A DNA stretch of 64,000 nucleotides from Clostridia bacterium (GTDB taxonomy: Bacteria; Bacillota; Clostridia; Oscillospirales; CAG-272), in the NCBI GenBank assembly GCA_017621655.1, contig JAGASS010000033.1, positions 124,001 to 188,000 of the forward strand, written 5' to 3'. Shown one piece after another: positions 1 through 8,677 of the stretch. The notes under the pieces were generated by a model. The model was not told the DNA's origin. It did no database searches and saw only the letters and a program-made list of their open reading frames with translations. The translations under genes were made by a program, and so were the position numbers. Position 1 is the first letter of the stretch. The number at the start of each line of letters is the position of its first letter.

Positions 1-960
1 CGCATTTCCCGTACCATAGGCGCGGCGCTTCACCTTAATCTTGACCTGATAGAAGCAATTTCTCTCGGTCACGATATAGGTCACACGCCCTTCGGTCACA
101 CGGGTGAGCATTATCTTGATGGGCTTTATAACGCTTATACGGGCAGACACTTCTACCACAACATTCACTCTGTTCGAGTTCTCGACGGAATATTCCCTTA
201 TAATATAAGTCTTCAGACGCTTAACGGCATTGCCGCGCACAACGGAGAAATTGAGGTTGAGGAGTATCATCCCGTTCCGCTTTCCTCTTTTGAGGAATTC
301 GACAAAATGATCGAGCGTTGCTACTGTGATCCCGCGGCGGCGGCAGAGCTTATGCCCTGCACTCTTGAGGGCAGCGTCGTTCGTCTTGCCGACATTATCG
401 CTTATCTCGGCAAGGACCGTCAGGACGCGATAATCCGCGCAAAGCTTGCTGACGAGAGTATGTTTATGAACGAGGAGATCGGTTCTATCAATTCCGAGAT
501 AATAAACAACCTAGTCGTAAACGTCATTGAAAGCAGCTACGGCAAGCCCTATATCAGTCTTGACGCAAAGCACTTCAAGGCGTTGAGCAAGTCGAAGATG
601 GACAACTATGCCCGCATTTACAACCGCGCGGCGGCGCTTGCTCATCTTGATACGACGGTCAAGCCGATGATGGCTGAAATATACGGACAGATGCTTGATG
701 ACCTTAAAAACGGCGTCAAGACCTCACCGATTTTCACTCATCATATTGACTACGTCAATGCGGTCTACTACAAGAAGCGCAAGGTTCCGTATGAGAACAG
801 CGAGCCGAACCAGATCGTAGTCGACTACATTGCAAGCATGACCGACAACTATTTTATCGAGCTTCACAATTACCTTTTCCCCGAAAGCGATCTGAAGGTC
901 GAATATGCGGGCTACTTTGACGAGGAGCTTCGCGCAAGAGAGGAAAAGAATAATGTTTGA
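1..960 (+). CDS. dGTPase-like HD-domain triphosphohydrolase (5' end cut off)
   Basis: The open frame enters from the left edge, so the N-terminus is missing; the visible part is 319 residues. It contains SLGHDIGHTPFGHTGE at visible residues 21-36, the HD metal-binding motif (H24, D25) of the deoxyguanosine triphosphate triphosphohydrolase family, which cleaves dNTPs to deoxynucleosides and triphosphate in the cytoplasm. The GHDIGHTPFGH spelling is characteristic of that family rather than of generic HD phosphodiesterases. The stop overlaps the start of the next gene by 8 bases, so it is probably translated as part of an operon with two nanoRNase-like genes and surE. Substrate specificity cannot be read from sequence. 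Confidence 0.85.
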   Translation, partial: RISRTIGAALHLNLDLIEAISLGHDIGHTPFGHTGEHYLDGLYNAYTGRHFYHNIHSVRVLDGIFPYNISLQTLNGIAAHNGEIEVEEYHPVPLSSFEEFDKMIERCYCDPAAAAELMPCTLEGSVVRLADIIAYLGKDRQDAIIRAKLADESMFMNEEIGSINSEIINNLVVNVIESSYGKPYISLDAKHFKALSKSKMDNYARIYNRAAALAHLDTTVKPMMAEIYGQMLDDLKNGVKTSPIFTHHIDYVNAVYYKKRKVPYENSEPNQIVVDYIASMTDNYFIELHNYLFPESDLKVEYAGYFDEELRAREEKNNV

Positions 961-1900
961 TAAGATACTCGATTTAATTAAGAAATACCCCGTTATCGTA
1001 ATTCACCGTCACAAGAATCCCGACGGTGACGCGCTTGGTAGCCAGATCGGTCTTAAGCATATTATACGCGACAGCTTCCCCGAGAAGACTGTCTATGCTG
1101 TCGGTGATATGACGCAAAGATACGCTTTTATGGTCGACGAGCCGATGGACGAGATCGCAGACGACATTTACAGAGGTGCGCTCGCTATCGTTCTTGACAC
1201 CTCGGCAAAAGCGCTTATAAGCGACGAAAGATACACTCTCGCGCCTGAAAATGCTCGTTTTGACCATCATCTCTTCGTTGAAGAGATCTGTTCCGAGGAG
1301 CACGTTGACACGAGCTTCGAAAGCTGTTGCGGTCTAATCGCTTCCTTTGCAAAGGAATGCGGTCTCACCGTTTCGGAGACTGCCGCAAAGGCGCTATATA
1401 CAGGTATGGTCACCGATTCGGGACGCTTCCGTTACGATTCGACGACCTCGCAGACCTTCCAGATGGCTTCTTTCCTTATGGAAAGAAAGTTCGATACGAA
1501 CGAGATATTCAGAAATCTCTACTCGGACGAGCTTTCGTCAATTCAGCTTCGAGCATCCTTTACTCTTAAAATAAATATTGCCGAAAACGGTGTTGCTTAC
1601 ATATACACGACTCTTGACGAAGCGAAAAGCTACGGCGTTGATAATTTCACCATCTCTCGCGGAATGGTAAACACTATGTCGGAGATCAAGGGGATTGACC
1701 GTTGGGTCAATTTCACCGAGACCGATAACGGCGTGCTTTGCGAGATCCGTTCGTCAAAAATGAACATAAATCCCATTGCCGTAAAGTACGGCGGCGGAGG
1801 TCACAAAAAGGCAAGCGGTGCCACGCTCAAGGATAAAAACGAGGCAATGGCGTTGCTTTCTGACCTCATTTCCCTTTCGGAGGACAACAATGAAGCTTGA
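953..1900 (+). CDS. DHH-family phosphoesterase, NrnA-like (first tandem copy)
   Basis: A 315-residue protein with the DHH/DHHA1 layout of bifunctional oligoribonuclease/pAp phosphatases (NrnA): motif I HRHKNPDGDALGS near residues 18-30, IVLDTS with D82, FDHH at 103-106, TGMVTDSGRFRY near 160, and the C-terminal substrate-binding GGGGHKKASGA. Family members degrade 2-5 nt RNA to mononucleotides and dephosphorylate 3'-phosphoadenosine 5'-phosphate. The ATG at 953 was chosen over an upstream in-frame start because it aligns with the family N-terminus (MFDKILDLIKKY) and overlaps the dGTPase stop. It is followed, with an 11-base overlap, by a paralogue. Confidence 0.88.
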   Translation: MFDKILDLIKKYPVIVIHRHKNPDGDALGSQIGLKHIIRDSFPEKTVYAVGDMTQRYAFMVDEPMDEIADDIYRGALAIVLDTSAKALISDERYTLAPENARFDHHLFVEEICSEEHVDTSFESCCGLIASFAKECGLTVSETAAKALYTGMVTDSGRFRYDSTTSQTFQMASFLMERKFDTNEIFRNLYSDELSSIQLRASFTLKINIAENGVAYIYTTLDEAKSYGVDNFTISRGMVNTMSEIKGIDRWVNFTETDNGVLCEIRSSKMNINPIAVKYGGGGHKKASGATLKDKNEAMALLSDLISLSEDNNEA

Positions 1901-2870
1901 AAATATGACGGCTATACTTAACAAAATAAAGGAATATGACTCTATAGTAATATTCCGCCACAAGCGTCCCGACGGTGACGCGGTCGGCTCGACAAAGGGA
2001 CTTCAGAGAGTTTTGCGTCTCTCCTTCCCTGAAAAGACGGTTCTGCTCTCTAACGCCGATTATTCCGATTACGTGAGCTTCCTTGGCGAAGAGGATGGCG
2101 TTATTTCGGATGAAGTTCTTAAAAAGTCGCTCGGCATCGTTATTGATACTGCGACGACCGAGAGAATTTCCGATAAGCGTTTTACCCTCTGCACCGAGCT
2201 TATCAAGATCGACCATCATATCAGCGTTGATAATTACGGAGATCCTTTTTGGGTCGTTGAGGAAAAGTCCTCGTCCTGCGAGATGATCGCGGAGTTTTAC
2301 TATGCTTTCCGCGACGAGCTTAAGATCGATACCGAAGCGGCTACCTATATTTACGCCGGAATGGTTACCGACTCGGGCAGATTCCGTTTCCGCTCGGTTT
2401 CGGGCGATACGATGAGATATGCAGGTATGCTTCTTGATCTCGGCGTTGATACCGACCATCTTTACGCGAACCTTTATATGAAGGAATTTCACGAATTCAA
2501 GTTCCACGGCTACGTTCTTGACAACATCAAGATGACCGAAAACGGCGTGGCTTACGTCAGAATCACTGCCGACACGCGCAAGGAATTCTCGCTTACCTAC
2601 GAGGAAGCGAGCGCTTGCGTTTCCTATATGGATTCGATCAAGAATTCGCTCATCTGGATCGCGTTTATTGATGCCGACGACGGCGAGATCAGAGTTCGTC
2701 TTCGTTCGCGCTTCGTCACCGTAAACGAGATCGCGGAAAACTACCGCGGCGGCGGTCACGACTGTGCAAGCGGTGCGACTGTTTATAATGATGAGGAAAT
2801 TGCGGCACTTCTACGCGACGCGGACGCGCGTCTGCGCGATTACAAGGAAAATAACGAGGGCTGGTTATGA
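1890..2870 (+). CDS. DHH-family phosphoesterase, NrnA-like (second tandem copy)
   Basis: 326 residues starting at the ATG that overlaps the previous stop by 11 bases. It keeps every family motif: FRHKRPDGDAVGS, IVIDTA, IDHH, AGMVTDSGRFRF and the C-terminal GGGHDCASGA. The N-terminal region is plainly paralogous to its neighbour (compare IVIHRHKNPDGDALGS with IVIFRHKRPDGDAVGS, and SFPEKTV in both), so the pair arose by tandem duplication. The glycine loop reads RGGGHDCASG rather than GGGGHKKASG, losing two lysines in the predicted substrate-binding DHHA1 segment. That suggests a shifted substrate, for example pAp or cyclic dinucleotide products versus oligonucleotides; this is inference. Confidence 0.86.
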   Translation: MKLENMTAILNKIKEYDSIVIFRHKRPDGDAVGSTKGLQRVLRLSFPEKTVLLSNADYSDYVSFLGEEDGVISDEVLKKSLGIVIDTATTERISDKRFTLCTELIKIDHHISVDNYGDPFWVVEEKSSSCEMIAEFYYAFRDELKIDTEAATYIYAGMVTDSGRFRFRSVSGDTMRYAGMLLDLGVDTDHLYANLYMKEFHEFKFHGYVLDNIKMTENGVAYVRITADTRKEFSLTYEEASACVSYMDSIKNSLIWIAFIDADDGEIRVRLRSRFVTVNEIAENYRGGGHDCASGATVYNDEEIAALLRDADARLRDYKENNEGWL

Positions 2871-3583
2871 AGATACTTATAGTAAACGACGACAGCATGT
2901 CGTCCCCTGTACTTCCCCATCTTATTCGCTGGGCGAGAACCCGCGGCGAGGTAACCGTAGTTGTTCCAAAAGTTGAGCAAAGCGGAATGAGCCAGTCTCT
3001 CGAATTCGTAAAGCCGGTTGCGCTTTCGAAGGAGTTTATTGCCGACGATATTGAGGTCTATGCTCTCGATTCTACGCCCGCCGACTGTGTACGTTTCGGC
3101 GTAACGGGACTTAAAACCACCTACGATCTCGTAATTTCGGGAATCAATAAGGGCTATAATCTCGGCGACGATATTGCATATTCGGGTACTGTCGGCGCGA
3201 TTCTTGAGGGCTCGCGTCTCGGAATCAAGGGCATTGCCCTTTCCGCCGGTCACGACAGATTTGTTACTGCCGTAGAGGAGCTTGACCGCATCTTCGATTA
3301 CGTTCTCGAGAAGGACCTGCTTTCAAAGGGTGATCTTTACAACATTAATATTCCGCACGAGATCAAGGGCTTCAAGATAACGAAGCAAGGCGGTGAATTC
3401 TACACCGACGAGTTCATCGACTGCGGTGACGGAACGGTTCTTCAGACGGGCGTACCCGTTGAGCGTGAGTTTAACGATCTTACGGTTGATATTGACGCCG
3501 TAAGAAACGGTTATGTTTCTATAACGCCGATAACTGCTTGTAAGACCGACCTTGCGGTTTTTGAAAATATTAAAAACATATAA
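2867..3583 (+). CDS. surE: 5'/3'-nucleotidase SurE
   Basis: 238 residues, the usual SurE length. Family signatures are MKILIVNDD at the N-terminus, VPKVEQSGMSQS around residue 40, STPADCVRFG near 66-75 and the long loop SGINKGYNLGDDIAYSGTVG near 88-107, which carries the conserved Asn and the phosphate-binding YSGTVGA-type segment. SurE removes phosphate from nucleoside 5'- and 3'-monophosphates and is metal dependent. The usual NDDG is NDDS here, while the two metal-binding aspartates are kept. The ATG overlaps the preceding stop by four bases (ATGA), implying translational coupling, and a terminator follows closely. Confidence 0.93.
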   Translation: MKILIVNDDSMSSPVLPHLIRWARTRGEVTVVVPKVEQSGMSQSLEFVKPVALSKEFIADDIEVYALDSTPADCVRFGVTGLKTTYDLVISGINKGYNLGDDIAYSGTVGAILEGSRLGIKGIALSAGHDRFVTAVEELDRIFDYVLEKDLLSKGDLYNINIPHEIKGFKITKQGGEFYTDEFIDCGDGTVLQTGVPVEREFNDLTVDIDAVRNGYVSITPITACKTDLAVFENIKNI

Positions 3584-3590
3584 CAAAATG

Positions 3591-3618
3591 AAAAGCACCG
3601 AGCGATCGGTGCTTTTTT
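3591..3618 (+). terminator. Rho-independent terminator after surE
   Basis: AAAGCACCG / CGGTGCTTT stem with loop AGCGAT followed by a T run, eight bases after the surE stop. Confidence 0.9.
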
Positions 3619-3620
3619 AA

Positions 3621-3670
3621 TATACCCTCTCCGTCGGCTGCGCCGACACCTCTCCCAAAGGGCGAGGCAT
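3621..3670. repeat. Intergenic palindromic repeat (CTCTCC...GGCGAGGC type)
   Basis: Contains GTCGGC-TGC-GCCGAC with flanks CCCTCTCC and CTCTCCCAAAGGGCGAGG. Near-identical palindromes of this form are scattered between genes in many gut Clostridia; that comparison is from memory, and only one copy is visible in this window. Confidence 0.6.
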
Positions 3671-3671
3671 G

Positions 3672-3709
3672 ATAAAAGAAAAGACTCCCGAGGGAGTCTT
3701 TTCAATTTT
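3672..3709 (-). terminator. Terminator of the transporter/nuclease operon (bidirectional)
   Basis: AAAAGACTCCC / GGGAGTCTTTT inverted repeat just beyond the stop of the minus-strand lipoprotein gene. It has a T run on either strand and could also back up the surE terminator. Confidence 0.85.
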
Positions 3710-3721
3710 ACCGTGAATTAA

Positions 3722-4885
3722 TTAAGCAGCGGTTACGCTCTTAAGATCGCCCTGGTTAACCTGTACCTTGCCCTTGTATGCGGAAACAGGACCTTCAACA
3801 GTGATGGTGTCGCCAACCTTGATGGTGTCAGCACCGTCGCCCTTAAGACGGAAGCACTGGAATGCCTTGCCCTCAACATCGATGGTAACGGTTACGTTTC
3901 CGTAGCCATCATCGTAAGGAGTATCGATAGAGGTGATAGTACCGGTAAGAGTGTACTTGTGTCCGCCGGAGAGGAGCGCGTTATCAGCGAGCTTAGCAGC
4001 TTCGTCGTAGATCTCTGCGATAGTATCGTAGATAACTACTTCGTCAGCGGGCTGAAGCTTTGCAACGTTTTCCTTGGTGATGAGGTTTGCGGGGAACTGA
4101 GTAGTTCCGGAGGTCTCGGGCTTCATGTAGGAGCCGTCAGAGATACAGAATGTGTCGTAGGAGCTGTAGGTTCCGAAGCAGTATTCGCCGCCGGTGATCA
4201 TGGTGAACCATGCCTTGCAGTCTTCTTTGTAGTACCAAACGGTGCCCTCTGCTGCATCGTACTTAAGACGCTTGGAGGTGCCTTCGAGGTAAGCGAGAAC
4301 GTAGGACTTGGCACCGTCGATCATAGTGTAGAACTTGTAGCCGCCTTCTACCTTTTCAGCGAAGAAGTCGGGAGCTGCATTTACATCATCGGTAGAAGCA
4401 TAGTACTTGCCACCGCTGATGGTATGAGTAGCGAAAAGGTTCTTTCCGCCGAGGGTACCCTGAGTAAGCATAAGCTTGAACGCAGTGTTTTCTGCGGGTT
4501 CAGACTCGTAAGGATCGAAGATGATTACGGGGAGAGTAAGGTTGAATTCCTTAGTCTTCTTCTGTCCGCCAATCGAAACGGTTGCCTTAAGAACGTAAGC
4601 CGCCTCAGTGTCATTTACGTCCGGAACGTCGATAGTATAGAACTTGCCGTCCTTTACTACCTTGATCGCGCTGTTGCTAACGGTCCAAGTAACCTTAACG
4701 GTCTTGCCGCTAACCGGGATACTGCCAACGAGCTGATAGTCAGCAGGGGTTCTGTTCATGTCCTTGTAGTTCATGTTGAGCATAGAAATAGCATCGTCAA
4801 GAGTCTTGCTATGATCCTCACCGCCACAAGCGACCATGCCGAGGCAGCAGATAACTGCCAGGATAAGTGCGAGAAGCTTTTTCAT
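3722..4885 (-). CDS. Secreted lipoprotein with Ig-like, central and OB-fold domains
   Basis: 387 residues with a lipoprotein signal (MKKLLALILAVICCLGMVAC, predicted lipidated Cys20). Residues about 30-125 look like an atypical bacterial Ig-like domain. Residues about 135-265 form a domain with patterns GGKYYAST, EGGYKFYTM and FGTYSSYDTF that also appears in the secreted endonuclease I at 46-49 kb. Residues about 305-387 look like an OB fold (LTGTITSIDTPY ... VGDTITVEGPV). OB folds often bind nucleic acid, but binding here is inference. It is the last gene of the minus-strand transporter operon, 43 bases after the SNase-like lipoprotein. Function unknown. Confidence 0.75.
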   Translation of the reverse strand: MKKLLALILAVICCLGMVACGGEDHSKTLDDAISMLNMNYKDMNRTPADYQLVGSIPVSGKTVKVTWTVSNSAIKVVKDGKFYTIDVPDVNDTEAAYVLKATVSIGGQKKTKEFNLTLPVIIFDPYESEPAENTAFKLMLTQGTLGGKNLFATHTISGGKYYASTDDVNAAPDFFAEKVEGGYKFYTMIDGAKSYVLAYLEGTSKRLKYDAAEGTVWYYKEDCKAWFTMITGGEYCFGTYSSYDTFCISDGSYMKPETSGTTQFPANLITKENVAKLQPADEVVIYDTIAEIYDEAAKLADNALLSGGHKYTLTGTITSIDTPYDDGYGNVTVTIDVEGKAFQCFRLKGDGADTIKVGDTITVEGPVSAYKGKVQVNQGDLKSVTAA

Positions 4886-4928
4886 TGTGATTTCTCCTTA
4901 TATATTAATATTTTTTGGAATCAATGAA

Positions 4929-6272
4929 TCAGTGTACTACGACGTCGTTTATCGAGAAGAGCTTTATCTGATAATCGTCTGCAAAGAAGGTAATAATGCC
5001 CTTAACATCGATAGTTTTGCCCATAAAGTAATCCTCGGTTACGAGTTCGTTGTTCTCATTGTAAAGAACGATAGTGCGAACCTGAACAGTTTTACCGTCG
5101 GGGGTAGTACAGGTAAGAGTAATAGCACCCTTGGAGGAGCTATCCTCTTTCGTTGTCGTATAGCAATCGGTAACAAGAAGTCCCTTCATCTCGACGGAGG
5201 TATCAAGAGCGAGTGCCGCGTACTTGACTGTTTTAGGCGCAGCATCCTCGATCTCTACTGTAATATCGGACTTATAGGTCTCGCCGTCTATCTCCTTATA
5301 GGAGGCGGAGTGACCGGTGCTTACGAGCTTGATATTGTTCGGGTCGGTAGGTCTCATCGGAGAATACTGAATTCCCGATACCTGGTAGTAACCGCCGGTC
5401 TCATAATAGGTTACGGTACCAACGATACGCACTCTGTTGCCTACGCTCATTATCTGAAGACCGTCGCCGTTAAGGTTATATCCGTAGTAGACCGAGATTC
5501 CGTAATAGAGACCGGTCTCCTCGTCATAATCCTCGATGTAAACGGTTTCGGAGCTGTTCATCGTGATAACGCCCTCGAAGGCAACCTTCGAGTTATCGTA
5601 ATCGGTTACGTTTACACGAAGCTCCTTGAGAGTAACTTCCTTAGCTTCACCGTACGGGAAAAGGGGATCCTTTTCGCTCGAATGAGCATGAAGCTCCTCG
5701 CGAGTTGCCTGCGCGATAGCCGCCATGCACGTCTCGCCGTAACGGTTATTAGCGGAATTGGATGCGATCGCAAGTCCGAGCTGAAGGATCTCGATATTGA
5801 GGTTACGGTATGTGTCGCTGTCTGCGGTCTTGTACCATACCCAAACGAGGTATCTACCGCCCGTCGAGTCTGCGTTCCACTTGTCGTCATCACTTTCGAT
5901 GATGATAGAGGTGGCGTTTTTAAGTTTTTCCTTCGTGAACTGAGCTGCGGTCTTACCCCACGGCTCGATTTTACCGGTAGATTCGGGGGTGTTTATTGCA
6001 AGGTATCTTGCCTTGAGAATTCCGCCCGGAAGAACCGACGTAGGAACGTTGAAGTGAGTCGTATCACCGTCAATATATGCGTGGACGGTAACTTCCTGCT
6101 TAAGCGTATTGCTTGACATATCAAGCTTTACGGATGCGGCATAGTCTACGTGCTTTTCTGTCGTCTTGCCGTCTTCCCCACCTGCGCAGGACGCGCAAGC
6201 GAGGATTACGGTAAGAAGAGCGAGCACAAGTGCCGTTAATTTAGTAAATCTTCTTACAAAAGCTGACTTCAT
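4929..6272 (-). CDS. Staphylococcal nuclease-like (thermonuclease) lipoprotein with OB-type C-terminal domains
   Basis: 447 residues; signal peptide followed by the lipobox-like CASC near residue 29, so it is predicted to be anchored outside the membrane. Residues about 55-215 carry the SNase fold: DGDTTHF, LKARYLAINTPEST with the catalytic Arg and Glu, EPWGKTAAQF, GGRYLVWVW with the second Arg, and NLNIEILQLGLA. The family cuts DNA and RNA to 3'-nucleotides and small oligomers with Ca2+. The usual Asp before Thr-Pro-Glu is Asn. Two further segments (about 225-330 and 365-447) look like OB/BOF domains. It sits 5 bases after the solute-binding protein gene, inside an ABC transporter operon. 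Confidence 0.85.
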   Translation of the reverse strand: MKSAFVRRFTKLTALVLALLTVILACASCAGGEDGKTTEKHVDYAASVKLDMSSNTLKQEVTVHAYIDGDTTHFNVPTSVLPGGILKARYLAINTPESTGKIEPWGKTAAQFTKEKLKNATSIIIESDDDKWNADSTGGRYLVWVWYKTADSDTYRNLNIEILQLGLAIASNSANNRYGETCMAAIAQATREELHAHSSEKDPLFPYGEAKEVTLKELRVNVTDYDNSKVAFEGVITMNSSETVYIEDYDEETGLYYGISVYYGYNLNGDGLQIMSVGNRVRIVGTVTYYETGGYYQVSGIQYSPMRPTDPNNIKLVSTGHSASYKEIDGETYKSDITVEIEDAAPKTVKYAALALDTSVEMKGLLVTDCYTTTKEDSSSKGAITLTCTTPDGKTVQVRTIVLYNENNELVTEDYFMGKTIDVKGIITFFADDYQIKLFSINDVVVH

Positions 6273-6277
6273 AGAGA

Positions 6278-7717
6278 TTACTTACCTATCTGGTATTTAC
6301 ACTCTTTGACTGCCTTATCGAACTCTGCCTTGATCTTTGCGTCAACCTCAGAATCCTTCCAGGTAGCAACGAAGCAACGCTGGATAAGGTATCCAACCTG
6401 GTCACGTGCAACGGACGAGCCGTTGAATGCGGGAGAGGTGTAGTATGCGTTCTCCTGCTCAAGACCAACCTTAACGGAAAGAGTGGTGATGAAGTCGCCG
6501 CCGTCTGCCTTGTTGAGGTAGTCAGCGTATATGGGGTTTTCCTTTACGCTCTTGATGACCGGAATGTAACCGGACGCCATAGAGAACTCTGCCTGGAACT
6601 CAACCTTAGTGGTGAGGTACTTAACGAAGAGCCAAGAAGCAAGTACTTCCTGAGGATTCGACTTCTTGAAGATGCAGAGAGAAGGACCCTGAGAAATAAC
6701 CTTAGGATTGTTTGCATCCATCTGAGGAACGGTTGCGATACCTACCTCGAAGGGATATGCGCCGTTAACCTTTGCGGGACGCTGGTGAGTAGCACCTGCG
6801 GAGGAACCGATAGACATATAGCTGTTACCCTTTTCGGTAGCTGCCATGGTGAAGAGAGAAGAGGTGTACGCACCGTGGATCTCCTGAGTGGTTACGTAAC
6901 CGAGCTTGTACCATTCTCTGAATCTCTTAACGAAGTTTCTGTTGGTCTCGTTATTAAAGATGAAGTTGTTGTCGCCGTTAGCGGTGGTGTAATCGGAGCC
7001 GAGCTGCTCACACATGGTGATAAACCAGTTTGCCTCAGAGTCGTAGCCGAGAGGGATACAGTCGGGGTCGATCTCCTTGATCTTTGCGCAGAGAGCTTCA
7101 AGCTCGTCCCAGGTCTTGGGAACCTGAAGATTATGCTCGTCAAAGAAGGTCTTGTTGTAGTAAAGAACCTCGGTAGACTTCGAGAGAGGAAGAGTATACA
7201 TCTTGCCGTCGCCGTACTGCATACCTTCTTCATAGTAACCCTTGATGAAGTCGTCCTTCTGTTCCTGGGTAAGACCGATGATGGTCTCGTTTCCGAGAGC
7301 GTCCTTTACGGTCTTATCGGAATTCATAAGAACGTCGAGGGTCTGTACTGCCTTCGACATGTTGTAAAGAGCAACGTGGTCGGGGTAGCAGTAAGCGATG
7401 TTAGGCTGGTCACCAACGGTGATCTCGGTAGAGATGGTCTTACGAACGTCGTCGTAGCCGCCTACCTGCTTGTGCTCGATCTTGATGTTAGGATAGAGCT
7501 TATTGAACTCTACGATGTAAGCATCAAGAACCTCACGAAGGTTTGCACCCATCGTGTGATAGAAGGTGATCGTTACCTTTTTAGAGATATCGAAGCCATT
7601 TTCAGGCATTTTGAATTCGGGAGCTACCTTATTGCCGCCGCACGAGAAGAGCGAAAGCATGCTCGTGAGCATTGCAACTACGAGGAGCACCGAGACGAGA
7701 ATTTTTCTGAATTTCAC
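6278..7717 (-). CDS. ABC transporter extracellular solute-binding lipoprotein (family 1)
   Basis: 479 residues with a lipoprotein signal (SMLSLFSCGGN, lipidated Cys near 26). It has the family 1 binding-protein pattern: VTITFYHTMG near the N-terminus, FNKLYPNIKIEHKQVGGYDD, YCYPDHVALYN, PLSKSTEVLYYNKTFFDEH and VPKTWDELEALCAKIKE. It captures solute outside the cell and delivers it to the two permeases encoded just downstream in gene order to the right. CUT1 relatives usually bind oligosaccharides or glycerol-phosphate compounds; the ligand is unknown. The nuclease gene 5 bases away makes a nucleic-acid breakdown product an alternative worth testing. Confidence 0.92.
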   Translation of the reverse strand: MKFRKILVSVLLVVAMLTSMLSLFSCGGNKVAPEFKMPENGFDISKKVTITFYHTMGANLREVLDAYIVEFNKLYPNIKIEHKQVGGYDDVRKTISTEITVGDQPNIAYCYPDHVALYNMSKAVQTLDVLMNSDKTVKDALGNETIIGLTQEQKDDFIKGYYEEGMQYGDGKMYTLPLSKSTEVLYYNKTFFDEHNLQVPKTWDELEALCAKIKEIDPDCIPLGYDSEANWFITMCEQLGSDYTTANGDNNFIFNNETNRNFVKRFREWYKLGYVTTQEIHGAYTSSLFTMAATEKGNSYMSIGSSAGATHQRPAKVNGAYPFEVGIATVPQMDANNPKVISQGPSLCIFKKSNPQEVLASWLFVKYLTTKVEFQAEFSMASGYIPVIKSVKENPIYADYLNKADGGDFITTLSVKVGLEQENAYYTSPAFNGSSVARDQVGYLIQRCFVATWKDSEVDAKIKAEFDKAVKECKYQIGK

Positions 7718-7770
7718 GGTAAAAATTCCTTTCTAATATTAATGTTTTATGACATCGGTTTCCCGAATTA

Positions 7771-8664
7771 TCAACCCTTGATACCGCTGCGCGATACACC
7801 CTTCATGATGTACTTGCGCAGGAAGAGGAATACGAGGAAGAGAGGCGCAGATACGATCGCAACCGCTGCCATCTGTACGGGGAAGTTAGTCTCTCCCGAT
7901 ACGTCGGAATACGCGTTACGCAGACCGTTCGTGATAAGCTCCATGTTCGGATTGGAAGTAACGAGCTTAGGCCACATATAGGAGTTCCATGCACCCATCA
8001 TCTTTAGTATCGTGATAGAGATAAGAGTAGGAAGTGCGAGGGGGATCATGACCTTCCAAAGATATTTTATATCGCTCGTACCGTCGACCTTTGCCGCAAG
8101 ATACAGCTCATTCGGTATCTGCAAGAAGTTCTGACGGAGGAGGTAGATATAGAATACGCTTACGAGGAAGGGGACGATAAGTACGGTATAGGTATCCTTC
8201 CAGTTGAACATACTTACCGTCTGATAGTTAGTGATGGTGAAAAGCTCACCGGGGATCATCATCGTTGCAAGAAGTGCAGCGAAGAGTGCGTTTTTACCCT
8301 TGAACTCAAGACGTGCAAATGCGAACGCCGAGAGGACGGTTATGATAAGCGAGAGGATCGTAGATACGATACCGACTATTACGGTGTTTTTGAAAAGAGT
8401 ACCGAGGTTTGCCGCATCAAAAGCTTCGACGTAGTTATGCCATACGATCTCCTTAGGGAAAAGCGTAGGAACGGGAAGCTTGTACTCGGCAAGCGTCTTA
8501 AGCGACGAGATTATCATCCAGTAGAAGGGGAAAAGCACTATTATAGCGATGAGGAAAAGGAATGCGTAGCAAAGTATTTTTGCGAATACGCCTGAGATCC
8601 TTTGTGCCACACCGACCTTTTTCAGGTCTTTTTCCTGAAGGGTAACGTTCATATTATCTGCCAT
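7771..8664 (-). CDS. Carbohydrate-type ABC transporter permease (MalG-like)
   Basis: 297 residues with six predicted membrane helices and the cytoplasmic EAA loop AAKVDGTSDIKYLWKVMIPL near residue 190, which docks on the ATPase. The N-terminal sequence ends in a helix near FPFYWMIISSLKT, typical of CUT1 inner permeases. It is the partner of the MalF-like permease 13 bases upstream. It forms the translocation channel with that protein in the cytoplasmic membrane. Confidence 0.93.
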   Translation of the reverse strand: MADNMNVTLQEKDLKKVGVAQRISGVFAKILCYAFLFLIAIIVLFPFYWMIISSLKTLAEYKLPVPTLFPKEIVWHNYVEAFDAANLGTLFKNTVIVGIVSTILSLIITVLSAFAFARLEFKGKNALFAALLATMMIPGELFTITNYQTVSMFNWKDTYTVLIVPFLVSVFYIYLLRQNFLQIPNELYLAAKVDGTSDIKYLWKVMIPLALPTLISITILKMMGAWNSYMWPKLVTSNPNMELITNGLRNAYSDVSGETNFPVQMAAVAIVSAPLFLVFLFLRKYIMKGVSRSGIKG

Positions 8665-8677
8665 TTTCGTTACCTCC

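Noticed and set aside
4836-6116. 426-codon plus-strand frame opposite the SNase-like gene
   Set aside because: The minus strand has a signal peptide, nuclease motifs and operon spacing; the plus frame is a shadow.
6785-7981. 398-codon plus-strand frame over the solute-binding and permease genes
   Set aside because: It crosses two real genes and the gap between them, with no recognisable motif.
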